Position numbers and translations under genes: made by a program. Shown here in pieces: positions 18,076 through 26,866 of a stretch of DNA of 64,000 nt. The notes below the pieces were generated by a model. The model was given only the letters and a program-made list of their open reading frames with translations. It ran no database searches and was not told the origin of the DNA. The stretch comes from an uncultured Jannaschia sp. (lineage in GTDB: Bacteria > Pseudomonadota > Alphaproteobacteria > Rhodobacterales > Rhodobacteraceae): NCBI RefSeq assembly GCF_947503795.1, contig NZ_CANNEZ010000002.1, forward strand, positions 372,001 to 436,000, written 5' to 3'. The stretch's first letter is position 1. Every line of letters begins with the position of its first letter.

Positions 18076-19098
18076 ATGCCCGTCACCCTCAAGGACGTCG
18101 CCCTGCGCGCCGGGGTCAGCCGCTCTGCCGTCTCGCGCAGCTTCACCCCCGGCGCGTCGGTCAGCCCGGCCACCCGCGCCAAGGTCGAGGCAGCGGCCGC
18201 GGCCCTTGGATACGCGCCGTCCGCATTGGCCTCGGCGCTGTCGACGGGTCGGACGAAGCTGATCGGCATCGTCGTGTCGAACTTCCACAACCCGATCTTT
18301 CTGGAGGTGTTCGACCGCTTCACGCGCGGCCTGCAGGATCGCGGGCTGCGCCCCCTGCTGGTCAACCTGACGGGTGAGACCGATCCCAAGGCGTCGCTTC
18401 GGATGCTGCGGCAATATTCGGTCGACGGCGTGATCGTCGCCAGTTCGACCCTGCCGCCGAGCTTCGCGCGCGCCTTCCGGGTCGCGGGCCTGCCGGTGGT
18501 GCACAGCTTCGGGCGCTGGACCAGCGCGCCCGACACCCATGTCGTCGGGATCGACAACGTCGAATGCGGGCGGATGGCGGCACGGACCTTCGCGGCGCGC
18601 GGCTACCGTCGGGTGGCCTTTCTCGGGGGGCCGGACAGCGCCACCTCGACCGAGGACCGGCTGCGCGGCTTTCTCGAAGGCATCGAGGGGTCGGCGATGA
18701 TCGGCGTCACGACCAGCTTCGCGACCGAATACACCTTCGAGGCGGGCCGCACCGAGATGCGCCGCCTGCTGGCCGAGGGCCCGCCCGCCGAAGCCTATTT
18801 CTGCGCCGACGACGTGCTGTCCATCGGCGCGCTGTCCGCGCTCGAGGATGCGGGGCTCGACGTGCCGGGCGACGTGGGCGTGATCGGCCTGAACGACATG
18901 GAAATCGCGGGCTGGGACAATATCGCGCTGACCACCATCCGGCAGCCGATGGGCGCGATCATCGACGCCTCGATCGAGCTGGCCATCGGGACCATCGACG
19001 ACCCCGACCGCTTGCCCGAGGCGCGGCTGTTCCCGTGCCGCATCGTCGAGCGGGACACGCTGCGGCCCCTGCCCGAGGGCGGCGACGCGCCGGGCTAG
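18076..19098 (+). CDS. LacI family transcriptional regulator
   Basis: A 340-residue LacI/GalR repressor. The N-terminal HTH reads TLKDVALRAGVSRSAVSR (4-21), followed by the hinge helix region (ALGYAPSALASALSTGRT) and a periplasmic-binding-like sensor domain (KLIGIVVSNFHNPIF; C-terminal DVGVIGLNDMEIAGW). It probably senses an inositol or an inosose and binds the TTGCAACCGGTTGCAA palindromes at 18021 and 22281. Inositol operons are more often controlled by RpiR/DeoR-type IolR, so LacI control is a variation. Its 3' end overlaps that of the convergent dehydrogenase gene by 4 bp. ATG 18076 follows AAGGAAAGGA. Confidence 0.92.
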   Translation: MPVTLKDVALRAGVSRSAVSRSFTPGASVSPATRAKVEAAAAALGYAPSALASALSTGRTKLIGIVVSNFHNPIFLEVFDRFTRGLQDRGLRPLLVNLTGETDPKASLRMLRQYSVDGVIVASSTLPPSFARAFRVAGLPVVHSFGRWTSAPDTHVVGIDNVECGRMAARTFAARGYRRVAFLGGPDSATSTEDRLRGFLEGIEGSAMIGVTTSFATEYTFEAGRTEMRRLLAEGPPAEAYFCADDVLSIGALSALEDAGLDVPGDVGVIGLNDMEIAGWDNIALTTIRQPMGAIIDASIELAIGTIDDPDRLPEARLFPCRIVERDTLRPLPEGGDAPG

Positions 19099-20246
19099 CG
19101 GAACATCGGCGGGCGCGCGTCGGTCCAGGCTCCGTCGGCCTTGCCCGAGGCCGCGACCGCATGCACCGCCGCCATCGATCGCAAGCCATCCTCGGCGCGG
19201 GGATAGAGATCCGCGGCCGGGTCCATCTCGCGCCCGTCGCGGCGCGCGCGGATCGCCTCGGCGAGGTCGGAATAGATGTTCGCGAAGGCCAGCGGCATCC
19301 CCTCGGCATGCCCCACGGTGACGCGGCTGGACCGGTCGGCCTCGGGCGAGAGACCACCTTCGCCCCGCTCGATCACCTGCAAACGCTGACCCAGCGGCAT
19401 GTAGTAGAGCTGGTTCGGCTGCTCCTGCGCCCAGCGCAGGCCGCCGGTTTCGCCGAAGACCTGGATCGTGAGGCCGTGCTGCCGCCCGATGGCCACCGAG
19501 GAGGTCCAGAGCCGCCCGACCGCGCCGTCCGACATGCGGAAGTTGACCATCGCATCGTCTTCCAGAACCCGGCCCGGCAGCGCCGAGACGATATCGGCCG
19601 AGAGGCGCTCGACCTCCTGGCCGGTGACGAAGCTGGCCATGTGCATCGCGTGGATGCCGCAATCGGCGAACTGCGCCGAGACGCCCGCCTGCGCGGGATC
19701 GTAGCGCCAGCGGACGCGCGGGTTGTCGGCATCGGCGGCGTCGGCGTGGTGGCCATGCGCGAACTCGGCCACGACGACGCGGATGCGGCCCAGATCGCCG
19801 CGCGCGATCATCGCCCGCATGTGCCGCACGAGGCTGTAGCCGGTATAGCCGTAATTGACCGCGCAGATGCGCCCCGTCTCGCGGGCGAGGCCGACGATCG
19901 CCTCGCCCTCCTCGACGGTCATGGTCATCGGCTTTTCGCAGAGCACGTGGAAGCCGCCTTCGAGAAAGGCGCGCGTGATCTCGTAATGGGTGGCGTTGGG
20001 GGTGGCGACGGTGACGAGGTCGATGCGGTCGTCGCGCGCGGCCTCGCCCTCGAGCATGTCGCGCCAGTCGCCATAGGCCCGGTCGCCCAGACCCAGCCGA
20101 CGGCCGTAGTCGCGCCCGGCCTCGGCCCGGTGATCGAGCGCGCCCGCCACGAAGTCGAACGCCCCGTCGAGACCCGCGCCCAGACGGTGCGCCGGTCCGA
20201 TCTGGCTGCCTTCGCCGCCGCCGATCATGCCCCAGTTCAGTCGCAT
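19095..20246 (-). CDS. Gfo/Idh/MocA family oxidoreductase (first of three)
   Basis: A 383-residue NAD(P)-dependent sugar or cyclitol dehydrogenase. The Rossmann motif MIGGGEGSQIGPAHR opens the protein, the conserved CEKPM motif (VLCEKPMTMTVEEG) contains the catalytic lysine, and QFADCGIHAMHMASFVTG carries the catalytic Asp/His pair seen in inositol dehydrogenases. The GGEGSQIGPAHR opening is characteristic of a subgroup distinct from IolG, so it may act on scyllo- or chiro-inositol, a keto-inositol or a related sugar. It lies 10 bp after the IolE-like gene, as last gene of a three-gene minus-strand operon. Confidence 0.88.
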   Translation of the reverse strand: MRLNWGMIGGGEGSQIGPAHRLGAGLDGAFDFVAGALDHRAEAGRDYGRRLGLGDRAYGDWRDMLEGEAARDDRIDLVTVATPNATHYEITRAFLEGGFHVLCEKPMTMTVEEGEAIVGLARETGRICAVNYGYTGYSLVRHMRAMIARGDLGRIRVVVAEFAHGHHADAADADNPRVRWRYDPAQAGVSAQFADCGIHAMHMASFVTGQEVERLSADIVSALPGRVLEDDAMVNFRMSDGAVGRLWTSSVAIGRQHGLTIQVFGETGGLRWAQEQPNQLYYMPLGQRLQVIERGEGGLSPEADRSSRVTVGHAEGMPLAFANIYSDLAEAIRARRDGREMDPAADLYPRAEDGLRSMAAVHAVAASGKADGAWTDARPPMFR

Positions 20247-20256
20247 GGCGTCCCCC

Positions 20257-21144
20257 TCAGAAGCCGATGGATTCGAGATAGGCGCGGTTCGCCCGCGCGT
20301 CCCCCAGCGTGTCGGGGTCGAGCGTCGGATCGCAATCCTGCTCGACCGTGCACCAGCCGGCGAAGCCCGCCTCCAGCAGCACGCGCCGCACCGCTTCGAA
20401 ATCGACGTCGCCGGTGCCCAGATTGCAGAAGATGCCCTGCCCGCAGGCGTCGTAGAACCCGGTCCGCTCGGCCACGGCGCGGGCCTTCACCTGCGGGTCG
20501 ATATCCTTGAAATGCATGTAGGAGATGCGGCCGATATGCCGCTCCATGAAGGCGACGGGATCGTAGCCGGCATAAGAGTGATGGCCCGTGTCGAAGCAGA
20601 TCTTCAGGATGTCCTCGGGCACCTCGTCCAGAAGGCGCTCCAGCTCGGGCTCGAAGTCGATGAAGCCCGCGGCATGGGCGTGCATCCCGACGGTCAGCCC
20701 CGCATCCGTGCCCATGCGCGCGACCTCCGCGATGCGGTCGCGGAAGGCGGCCCATTCGGCGGCATCCATCTGCTCGGCTTCCGCGGCGCGGCCGGCGGTG
20801 GGCGCGCGGCGGGGCGAAATCGAGTCGATCAGCACGAGATGCGCGGCCCCGTGGGCAGTTAGCGCGGCGATGGTGCGGCGCGCGCCGTCGAGCACGTCGT
20901 CCCAGGCGGCGGGATCGTGAAAGGGTCGGAAGACGACGCCACCGATCAGCGACAGACCGTTCGCGGCAAGCCCGTCGGACAGCTCGGCCGGGTCCTCGGG
21001 CATGAAGCCGACGGGGCCGAGTTCGATGCCCGTATATCCGGCCTCGGCGCATTCGCGCAGCACGTGGCGCCAGTCGGGATTGCGCGGATCACCCGCGAAT
21101 TCGACGCCCCATGAACAGGGCGCGTTGCCGATGCGGATGGTCAT
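20257..21144 (-). CDS. Sugar phosphate isomerase/epimerase family TIM barrel (IolE/IolI-like)
   Basis: A 295-residue AP-endonuclease-2-type TIM barrel. It starts TIRIGNAPCSWGVEFAGDP, has the metal-site motifs GMHAHAAGFIDFEPELERLL and CFDTGHHSYAGYDP, then YMHFKDIDPQVKARAV and a C-terminal WCTVEQDCD with the usual acidic ligand. Inosose dehydratase (IolE) and inosose isomerase (IolI) share this fold. Because iolB, C, D and G are all in the window and no other IolE candidate is seen, inosose dehydration is the best guess; the sequence is not close enough to the textbook IolE N-terminus to be sure. Start ATG 21144 overlaps the upstream stop as ATGA. Confidence 0.85.
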   Translation of the reverse strand: MTIRIGNAPCSWGVEFAGDPRNPDWRHVLRECAEAGYTGIELGPVGFMPEDPAELSDGLAANGLSLIGGVVFRPFHDPAAWDDVLDGARRTIAALTAHGAAHLVLIDSISPRRAPTAGRAAEAEQMDAAEWAAFRDRIAEVARMGTDAGLTVGMHAHAAGFIDFEPELERLLDEVPEDILKICFDTGHHSYAGYDPVAFMERHIGRISYMHFKDIDPQVKARAVAERTGFYDACGQGIFCNLGTGDVDFEAVRRVLLEAGFAGWCTVEQDCDPTLDPDTLGDARANRAYLESIGF

Positions 21145-22259
21145 GTGTCCCTCGTGAGCGTGATGCGGCGATGTTCGTCCGATGAGGTCCAGGCGGCCTC
21201 GACCACCCGTTGCACGTCGAGCCCGTCGCGGAAGGTTGGGAAGCGGGGCGCACCTGCCTCGATCGCGGCGAGGAAGTCGCGCGCCTCGATGATGATCTGG
21301 TCCTGGTAGCCGGTGCCGTGACCGGGGCCCTGGCAGAACGCGCCATAGGGCGGATGGGCCGGGCCGGTCAGGATCTTGGTGAAGCCGCGCCCCGCCTCGG
21401 GCCCCTCGGCGCGGTAGAGGTGGAGCGCGTTCTGATCTTCCTGATCGAAGCGGATCGACCCGGCCGTGCCGTGGATCTCGTAGGCGTATCCCATCTTGCG
21501 GCCGGTCGCGACGCGGCTGGCATGGAGATGGCCCATCGCGCCGTTCGCGAAGCGCAGGATCATCTGGGCCTGGTCGTCATTGGTGACATCCTCGGGGCCG
21601 TCCGGGCCGGGACGGGTCGCGTGAACCGTCTCGATCTCGGCCAGCACGCTCTCGATCGGGCCCATCAGCGCCAGCGCGCAATTGATCGGGTGCGCCGCGA
21701 GGTCGCCCATCGTGCCGTTGGCGCGGCTTCGCGTGCGCCAGTTGGCGGGCGTTTCGGGATCGGCGAGGAAGTCCTCGGTATGCTCGCCCCGGAACCACGT
21801 GACGCGACCGATGGCGCCCGAGCGGACAAGGCGGATCGCCTCCTGCGTGGCGGGGGTGCGGACGTAGTTGAACCCGGTCATCGCGACGACGCCGGCGGAC
21901 TCGGCGGCCTCGGTCATGGCGGTGGCGTCCTCGACCGTCTCGCCCAACGGCTTTTCGCAGAAGACCGGCTTGCCGCGCGCGATGGCGGCGAGCGCGACCT
22001 CCCTGTGCAGGGCCTGGGGTGCTGCGATGACGACGGCCTCGACGCGGGGATCGTCCACCAGCACGCGCCAGTCAGAGGTCGCGCGCGCGAAGCCGTAGGC
22101 CGCGCGATACTGTTCGGCGCGCGCGTCGGTCGTGGCGCAGACCATGTTCAGGCGGGGGCGCAGGGCCGTCTCGAACACCGCGCCGACGGCCGAATGGGCG
22201 ACCGCATGGGCCTTTCCCATGTAGCCGCCGCCGACGATCCCGATGCCGATCTCGCGCAT
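21141..22259 (-). CDS. Gfo/Idh/MocA family oxidoreductase (second of three)
   Basis: A 372-residue NAD(P)-dependent dehydrogenase. The nucleotide motif GIGIVGGGYMGKAHA is at residues 4-18, VFCEKPLGETVEDA holds the catalytic lysine, and MGDLAAHPINCALAL provides the expected Asp/His pair. The long C-terminal GPGHGTGYQDQIIIEARDFLAA segment is shared with dehydrogenases of inositol-linked clusters. It is the promoter-proximal gene of the minus-strand iolE-like operon and has a GGAGGGG ribosome site directly before ATG 22259. The candidate operator at 22281-22296 is 22 bp upstream, so repression would block this operon as well as iolD. Confidence 0.88.
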   Translation of the reverse strand: MREIGIGIVGGGYMGKAHAVAHSAVGAVFETALRPRLNMVCATTDARAEQYRAAYGFARATSDWRVLVDDPRVEAVVIAAPQALHREVALAAIARGKPVFCEKPLGETVEDATAMTEAAESAGVVAMTGFNYVRTPATQEAIRLVRSGAIGRVTWFRGEHTEDFLADPETPANWRTRSRANGTMGDLAAHPINCALALMGPIESVLAEIETVHATRPGPDGPEDVTNDDQAQMILRFANGAMGHLHASRVATGRKMGYAYEIHGTAGSIRFDQEDQNALHLYRAEGPEAGRGFTKILTGPAHPPYGAFCQGPGHGTGYQDQIIIEARDFLAAIEAGAPRFPTFRDGLDVQRVVEAAWTSSDEHRRITLTRDT

Positions 22260-22280
22260 GTCCCCTCCGTCGTTCTTTGG

Positions 22281-22296
22281 TTGCAACCGGTTGCAA
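22281..22296. promoter_or_regulatory. Candidate LacI-family operator (copy 2)
   Basis: Second exact copy of TTGCAACCGGTTGCAA, in the 96-bp gap between the divergent Gfo/Idh/MocA gene and iolD. Outside the 16-bp core the flanks differ from copy 1, so the core itself is what is conserved. Confidence 0.8.
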
Positions 22297-22355
22297 GATC
22301 GGTAGTCTGGGAGCCGGAGCCGTGCAAGTCATTTCGCATGGATGGGAGGACTGCC

Positions 22356-24215
22356 ATGTCGACGATCCGCCTGACGGTGGCGCAGGCCATCCTGCGCTGG
22401 CTGGATGCGCAATTCATCGAGATCGACGGCGTCGAGACCCGCATCTGCGGCGGCGGGTTCGGCATCTTCGGCCACGGCAACGTCCCCTGTCTGGGCGAGG
22501 CGATCTATCCGCTGCGCGACACGCTCCCGCTCTATCGCGGCCAGAACGAGATGGGCATGGGATTCGCCGCGGCGGGCTATGCCAAGTACCACCTGCGGCG
22601 GCGGTTCATGTATTGCACGGCATCCGCCGGGCCGGGGACGGCGAACCTTCTGACGGCGGCGGCACTGGCGCATGCGAACCGGCTGCCGATGCTGATGCTG
22701 TGCGGCGATACGTTCCTGACGCGGCTGCCCGATCCGGTGCTGCAACAGCTCGAACATTTCGGCGATCCGACGCTGGGCGTGAACGACGCGTTCAAGGCGG
22801 CCACCCGGTTCTGGGATCGCATCACCCACCCCGCGCAGGTCGTGCAATCGCTGCCCGCCGCGCTGGCCACGATGCTCGACCCCGCCGATTGCGGACCGGC
22901 CTTCATCGGCCTGCCGCAGGACGTGCAGGGCTGGGCCTGGGACTACCCGGAGGACTTCTTCGCGCGGCGGGTGCATCGCATTCGGCGGCAGGCGCCCGAT
23001 GCGGGTGAGGTGGCCGATGCCGTGTCCCTGTTGCGGGCGGCCGAGCGACCGCTGATCGTCGCGGGCGGCGGCGTGCAATATTCCGGTGCGGTCGAGGCGC
23101 TCACCGCCTTCGCCCATGGCCACGGCATCCCGGTGGTCGAGACCATCGCCGGACGCGCCAACCTCCTGGACGACGACGCGATGAATGCCGGGCCGGTGGG
23201 GGTGACGGGGTCCGATTCAGGGAACTGGGCCGCCGAGCGGGCCGACCTTGTCTTCGCGGTGGGCACCCGTTTGCAGGATTTCACGACCGGGTCCTGGACG
23301 GCTTTCGCGCCCGAGGCCCGGCTCCTGCATCTCAATGTCGGGCGTCACGATGCAGCCAAGCATCGGGCCGCGACCGTCGTGGGGGACGCGCGGCTGGGTC
23401 TCGCCGCGATTTCGGACGCGCTGGGCGATCACGCGGCACCCGAGGGCTGGGTCGCGGACGTGCGGGCCGAGCGCGCAAGGTGGAACGACACGCGGGCCGA
23501 GACCGTGCGCGCGGGCAACGGGCCCAACAGCTACGCGCAGGCGATCGGGGTGGTGAACGGGTTGATGGACCCGGAGGATCGCGTCGTGGCCGCCGCCGGG
23601 GGCCTGCCTGCCGAGGTGACCGCGAACTGGCGCACGCTGCGGCCTGGCGGCGTCGACGTCGAGTTCGGCTTTTCCTGCATGGGCTACGAGATCGCGGGCG
23701 GCTGGGGCGCGCGCATCGCGCAGGCCGAGCGCGAGCCGCAGGCCGAGACCGTCGTGCTGACCGGCGACGGCTCGTATCTGATGCTGAACTCGGACCTCTA
23801 TTCGGCGGTGCTGACCGAGAAGAAGTTGATCGTTCTGGTGCTCGACAATGGCGGCTTCGCGGTCATCAACAAGCTGCAGAACAACACCGGGCAGGAGAGC
23901 TTCAACAACCTCATCGCGGACACGCCGACGGCGACCGCGCAGACCCGCGTCGATTTCGAGGCCCATGCCCGCGCGCTGGGCTGCCACGCGGAAACGGTGG
24001 ATACGCCCGCCGCCCTGGGCGACGCCTTCGCCCGCGCCAAGGACCGGGCCGAGACCTCGGTGATCGTGATGCAGGTCGATGCCTACGAGGGCTGGACCAC
24101 CGGCGGGCACGCCTGGTGGGAGATCGGGACGCCCGAGGTGACGGAGACCGCGTCGGTCCGCACGGCGCGCGAGACGGTCGAGGCCAGCCGCGCCCGCCAG
24201 CGGAAGGGGATCTGA
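22356..24215 (+). CDS. iolD: 3D-(3,5/4)-trihydroxycyclohexane-1,2-dione acylhydrolase (IolD)
   Basis: A 619-residue thiamine-diphosphate enzyme that opens the ring of the diketo-inositol to 5-deoxy-glucuronate in myo-inositol breakdown. It has the three-domain acetolactate-synthase-like layout: N-terminal Pyr domain (IRLTVAQAILRWLDAQFIEID; GQNEMGMGFAAAGYAK with the catalytic glutamate), a central domain, and a C-terminal PP domain with GDGSYLMLNSDLYSAV and LVLDNGGFAVINKLQ. IolD is distinguished by YEGWTTGGHAWWEIGTPEV near the end. It heads the plus-strand operon of six genes, with GGGAGGA before ATG 22356. Confidence 0.95.
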   Translation: MSTIRLTVAQAILRWLDAQFIEIDGVETRICGGGFGIFGHGNVPCLGEAIYPLRDTLPLYRGQNEMGMGFAAAGYAKYHLRRRFMYCTASAGPGTANLLTAAALAHANRLPMLMLCGDTFLTRLPDPVLQQLEHFGDPTLGVNDAFKAATRFWDRITHPAQVVQSLPAALATMLDPADCGPAFIGLPQDVQGWAWDYPEDFFARRVHRIRRQAPDAGEVADAVSLLRAAERPLIVAGGGVQYSGAVEALTAFAHGHGIPVVETIAGRANLLDDDAMNAGPVGVTGSDSGNWAAERADLVFAVGTRLQDFTTGSWTAFAPEARLLHLNVGRHDAAKHRAATVVGDARLGLAAISDALGDHAAPEGWVADVRAERARWNDTRAETVRAGNGPNSYAQAIGVVNGLMDPEDRVVAAAGGLPAEVTANWRTLRPGGVDVEFGFSCMGYEIAGGWGARIAQAEREPQAETVVLTGDGSYLMLNSDLYSAVLTEKKLIVLVLDNGGFAVINKLQNNTGQESFNNLIADTPTATAQTRVDFEAHARALGCHAETVDTPAALGDAFARAKDRAETSVIVMQVDAYEGWTTGGHAWWEIGTPEVTETASVRTARETVEASRARQRKGI

Positions 24216-24216
24216 G

Positions 24217-25050
24217 ATGCTCAGCTTTCACGCCGATGATGTGGACCCCGAGGTCATCGTGACCGAATTGCTCGATGGCGGCGGCGCGGTGATGCTGAAG
24301 GGGCTGTTCACCCAGGACGAGATCGCCGAGGCGCGCCGGATCATCCTGATGCATTCCGATGCCGAGGCCGCGAAGGTCACGCATTTCCAGGGCGCCGCCG
24401 GAGATCGGATGGACCTGCAACGGCGGGTCTGGAACCTCCTGGCGAAGGGCGCGGTCTTCTCGCGGATGGCAACGCATCCGGTGCTGATGACGATCCTGCG
24501 GCACTTCCTCGGGACCGGGTTCATCATGGGCTCCATCGCGGCCAACCGCATCCTGCCCGGCGGACCGGGACAGGAGCCGCATGTCGATTACCCCTACTGG
24601 GACTTCCACGCGCCCGAGACGCATCCGACCCGACTCAACGCCAGCTTTCCGATGAACGCGCAGGTGACCGTGGTGCTCGACCCGTTCACAGAAGCGTCCG
24701 GCGCGACGGCCTACGTGCCCGGCACGCAGACGGCGCTGCGCTATCCCGGCCCCGAGGATGACTTCCACGGCCGCGCCGTGCGCATGATCGCCGAACCGGG
24801 GGACACGGTCCTGTTCTTCGGTGCGGCATGGCATTGCGCGATGCCCAACCGGTCGGATCACGAACGCTGCGCGGTGCTGGTGAACTACCTGCCGAAATGG
24901 GTGAAGCCGCTGGAGGACATGCCGGGCGCCCTGCCCGCCGCATTCCTCGACGGCGCCTCGCGCGAGCTGCGCCAGCTTCTGGGCTTCGACTATCCCTACC
25001 CGGAGGTCCTCGACCGGGCCGATGCGGTCAACGCGGAAGGGCGGGCATGA
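24217..25050 (+). CDS. Phytanoyl-CoA dioxygenase (PhyH) family Fe(II)/2-oxoglutarate oxygenase
   Basis: A 277-residue double-stranded beta-helix oxygenase. The iron ligands are visible as His122-x-Asp124 (EPHVDYPYWDF) and His206 (FGAAWHCAMPNRSDHE), with the 2-oxoglutarate-binding Arg217 eleven residues after the last histidine, the spacing usual in the PhyH family. An intact set implies an active dioxygenase rather than a relic. It starts 1 bp after the iolD stop and its own stop overlaps the iolC start, so it is firmly inside the inositol operon. Substrate is unknown; hydroxylation or oxidative O-demethylation of a modified inositol is my inference. Confidence 0.87.
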   Translation: MLSFHADDVDPEVIVTELLDGGGAVMLKGLFTQDEIAEARRIILMHSDAEAAKVTHFQGAAGDRMDLQRRVWNLLAKGAVFSRMATHPVLMTILRHFLGTGFIMGSIAANRILPGGPGQEPHVDYPYWDFHAPETHPTRLNASFPMNAQVTVVLDPFTEASGATAYVPGTQTALRYPGPEDDFHGRAVRMIAEPGDTVLFFGAAWHCAMPNRSDHERCAVLVNYLPKWVKPLEDMPGALPAAFLDGASRELRQLLGFDYPYPEVLDRADAVNAEGRA

Positions 25051-26006
25051 AGCTTTCGGGCACCGATTTCCTGATCGTCGGACGGGCCGGGATGGACTTC
25101 TATCCCGACCCGCCCGGCACCCGGACCGAGGAGGCCGAGCGCTTCGTTTCCTGCCTCGGTGGGTCGAGCGCCAATATCGGCGTGGCGCTGGTTCGGCAGG
25201 GCTGCAGCGCCGATCTCGTCACCTGCGTCAGCGACGACGCCATCGGACGGTTCGCGCTCAACCAGCTCGACCATTACGGCGTCCGGCGCGCCCATGTCCG
25301 GTCGGTCGGCGGCGAGGCCCGCAACTCGCTTGCCGTGGTCGAGACGCGGATCGAAGACCACCAGTCGGTCATCTACCGCAACGGTGCCGCCGATTTCGAG
25401 ATGACGATCGGCGATGTCGAGGCCGCGACCTATGCAGGGCGCGCGGCGCTGGTGACCACCGGCACCGTCTTCGCCGCCGAGCCGTCGCGCGGAGCGGCGT
25501 TCCGGGCGTTCGAGCTGGCCCGGGAGGCGGGCATCCCGATCGTGTTCGACGTCGATTACCGCCCCTATTCCTGGCCCTCGCCGCAGGTCGCCTCCGAGGT
25601 GCTGACCCGCGCCTGCGAGATGGCGGATTGCATCGTCGGCAACGACGTGGAGTTCGGCTTCGTCGCGGGGGATTACGATCGCGGCCTCGACGCGGCCCGC
25701 CGCTTGGCCGCGGATCGGCTGGTGATCTACAAGATGGGCGAGCACGGCGCGCGGACCTTCCACGAAGGCCAGGAGATCCGCACCGGCATCTACCGCACCG
25801 AGGCGCTCAAGCCGACCGGTGCGGGCGACAGCTTCATGGGCGGCCTCCTCGCCGCGCTGGCCGCCGGGCGCGACCTGCGCGACGCGGTGCTGCGCGGCTC
25901 GGCCAGTGCCGCGATGGTCGTCGCCCGCGTCGGATGCGCCCCCGCCATGCCCACGACCGACGACCTCGAGGCCTTCATGGCCGACCACCCCGGACCCACG
26001 GAGTAA
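25047..26006 (+). CDS. iolC: 5-dehydro-2-deoxygluconokinase (PfkB family, IolC)
   Basis: A 319-residue ribokinase-type sugar kinase. It has the PfkB N-terminal CLGGSSANIGVALVRQG motif (about 36-51), the IolC-typical FDVDYRPYSWPS segment, and the C-terminal ATP/anion-hole signature LKPTGAGDSFMGGLLAAL with the catalytic Asp. IolC phosphorylates 2-deoxy-5-keto-gluconate. Starting at ATG 25047, it overlaps the oxygenase stop (ATGA). Bacterial IolC is sometimes fused to a DUF2090 aldolase domain; here it is kinase only, with a separate aldolase gene downstream. Confidence 0.93.
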   Translation: MKLSGTDFLIVGRAGMDFYPDPPGTRTEEAERFVSCLGGSSANIGVALVRQGCSADLVTCVSDDAIGRFALNQLDHYGVRRAHVRSVGGEARNSLAVVETRIEDHQSVIYRNGAADFEMTIGDVEAATYAGRAALVTTGTVFAAEPSRGAAFRAFELAREAGIPIVFDVDYRPYSWPSPQVASEVLTRACEMADCIVGNDVEFGFVAGDYDRGLDAARRLAADRLVIYKMGEHGARTFHEGQEIRTGIYRTEALKPTGAGDSFMGGLLAALAAGRDLRDAVLRGSASAAMVVARVGCAPAMPTTDDLEAFMADHPGPTE

Positions 26007-26011
26007 GGCCC

Positions 26012-26866
26012 ATGCACATCCCGCCCCATGACAACGGCAACGCGCCCATCGTCGATGTCGACGACGCGACCGTCCCGCTGAACTACTTCAACATCGTCAA
26101 GCTGACCGAGGGGCAGAGCTTCGACTACCGCGTGCCCGGCTACGAGACCTGCATCGTGCCCGCCACCGGCACCGTCACGGTCGAGACCGGGGGCGAGACC
26201 TATGCCGATATCGGCACCCGCCGGGTCGACGTGTTCGAGGGCGATCCCGAGGGCGTCTATGTCCCCACCGATACCGGCGCCCGCATCACCTGCCGCAGCG
26301 AGGCGGCGGAGGTCTTCGTCGCGGGGGCGAAATTCGCCGACACGCTCAAGCCCTTCGCGGTGCAGGCGGCCGATCTCGACAAGGTCCAGTACGGCAGCGA
26401 CGACACCAAGACCCATCGCCGCATCGCCCATATCCTCGGGGCGCAGTATCATGACCGGGTCGGGCGGCTTCTGGTCTCGGAGCTGTTCACCGTGGGTGCG
26501 GGCGGCTGGTCCGGCTTTCCGAGCCACAAGCACGACACCGACCGCTCCGAGGATGGCGAGATGATCGAGACGCGCCACGACGAGACCTACAATTTCCGCT
26601 TCAAGCCGAATTACGGCTCGGGCGTGCAGATGCTCCAGCGCGAGGACAACAAGCCCGGCGACGCCTATCACATCATGGATGGCTCCACGATCTGCCTCGA
26701 CCGGGGGTATCATCCCTGCGCCGTGCTGCCCGGCTACGAGATGTACTATTTCACCATCCTCGGCGGCCTGAGCCAGCGCTCGCTCAAGCAGTATTTCCAG
26801 CCGACCCATGCCGAGCAGCTGCACACCATCCCCGGCATCATGGACATGGTCGCCAAGTTCAAATGA
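26012..26866 (+). CDS. iolB: 5-deoxy-glucuronate isomerase
   Basis: A 284-residue bicupin of the IolB family, converting 5-deoxy-glucuronate to 2-deoxy-5-keto-gluconate. Diagnostic parts are GGWSGFPSHKHDTD (metal-site histidines), the RHDETYNFRFKPNYGSGVQML stretch and the C-terminal GYEMYYFTILGG. Length is slightly above the usual 270. ATG 26012 sits 5 bp after the iolC stop; its stop overlaps the next start by 4 bp (ATGA). Confidence 0.95.
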   Translation: MHIPPHDNGNAPIVDVDDATVPLNYFNIVKLTEGQSFDYRVPGYETCIVPATGTVTVETGGETYADIGTRRVDVFEGDPEGVYVPTDTGARITCRSEAAEVFVAGAKFADTLKPFAVQAADLDKVQYGSDDTKTHRRIAHILGAQYHDRVGRLLVSELFTVGAGGWSGFPSHKHDTDRSEDGEMIETRHDETYNFRFKPNYGSGVQMLQREDNKPGDAYHIMDGSTICLDRGYHPCAVLPGYEMYYFTILGGLSQRSLKQYFQPTHAEQLHTIPGIMDMVAKFK

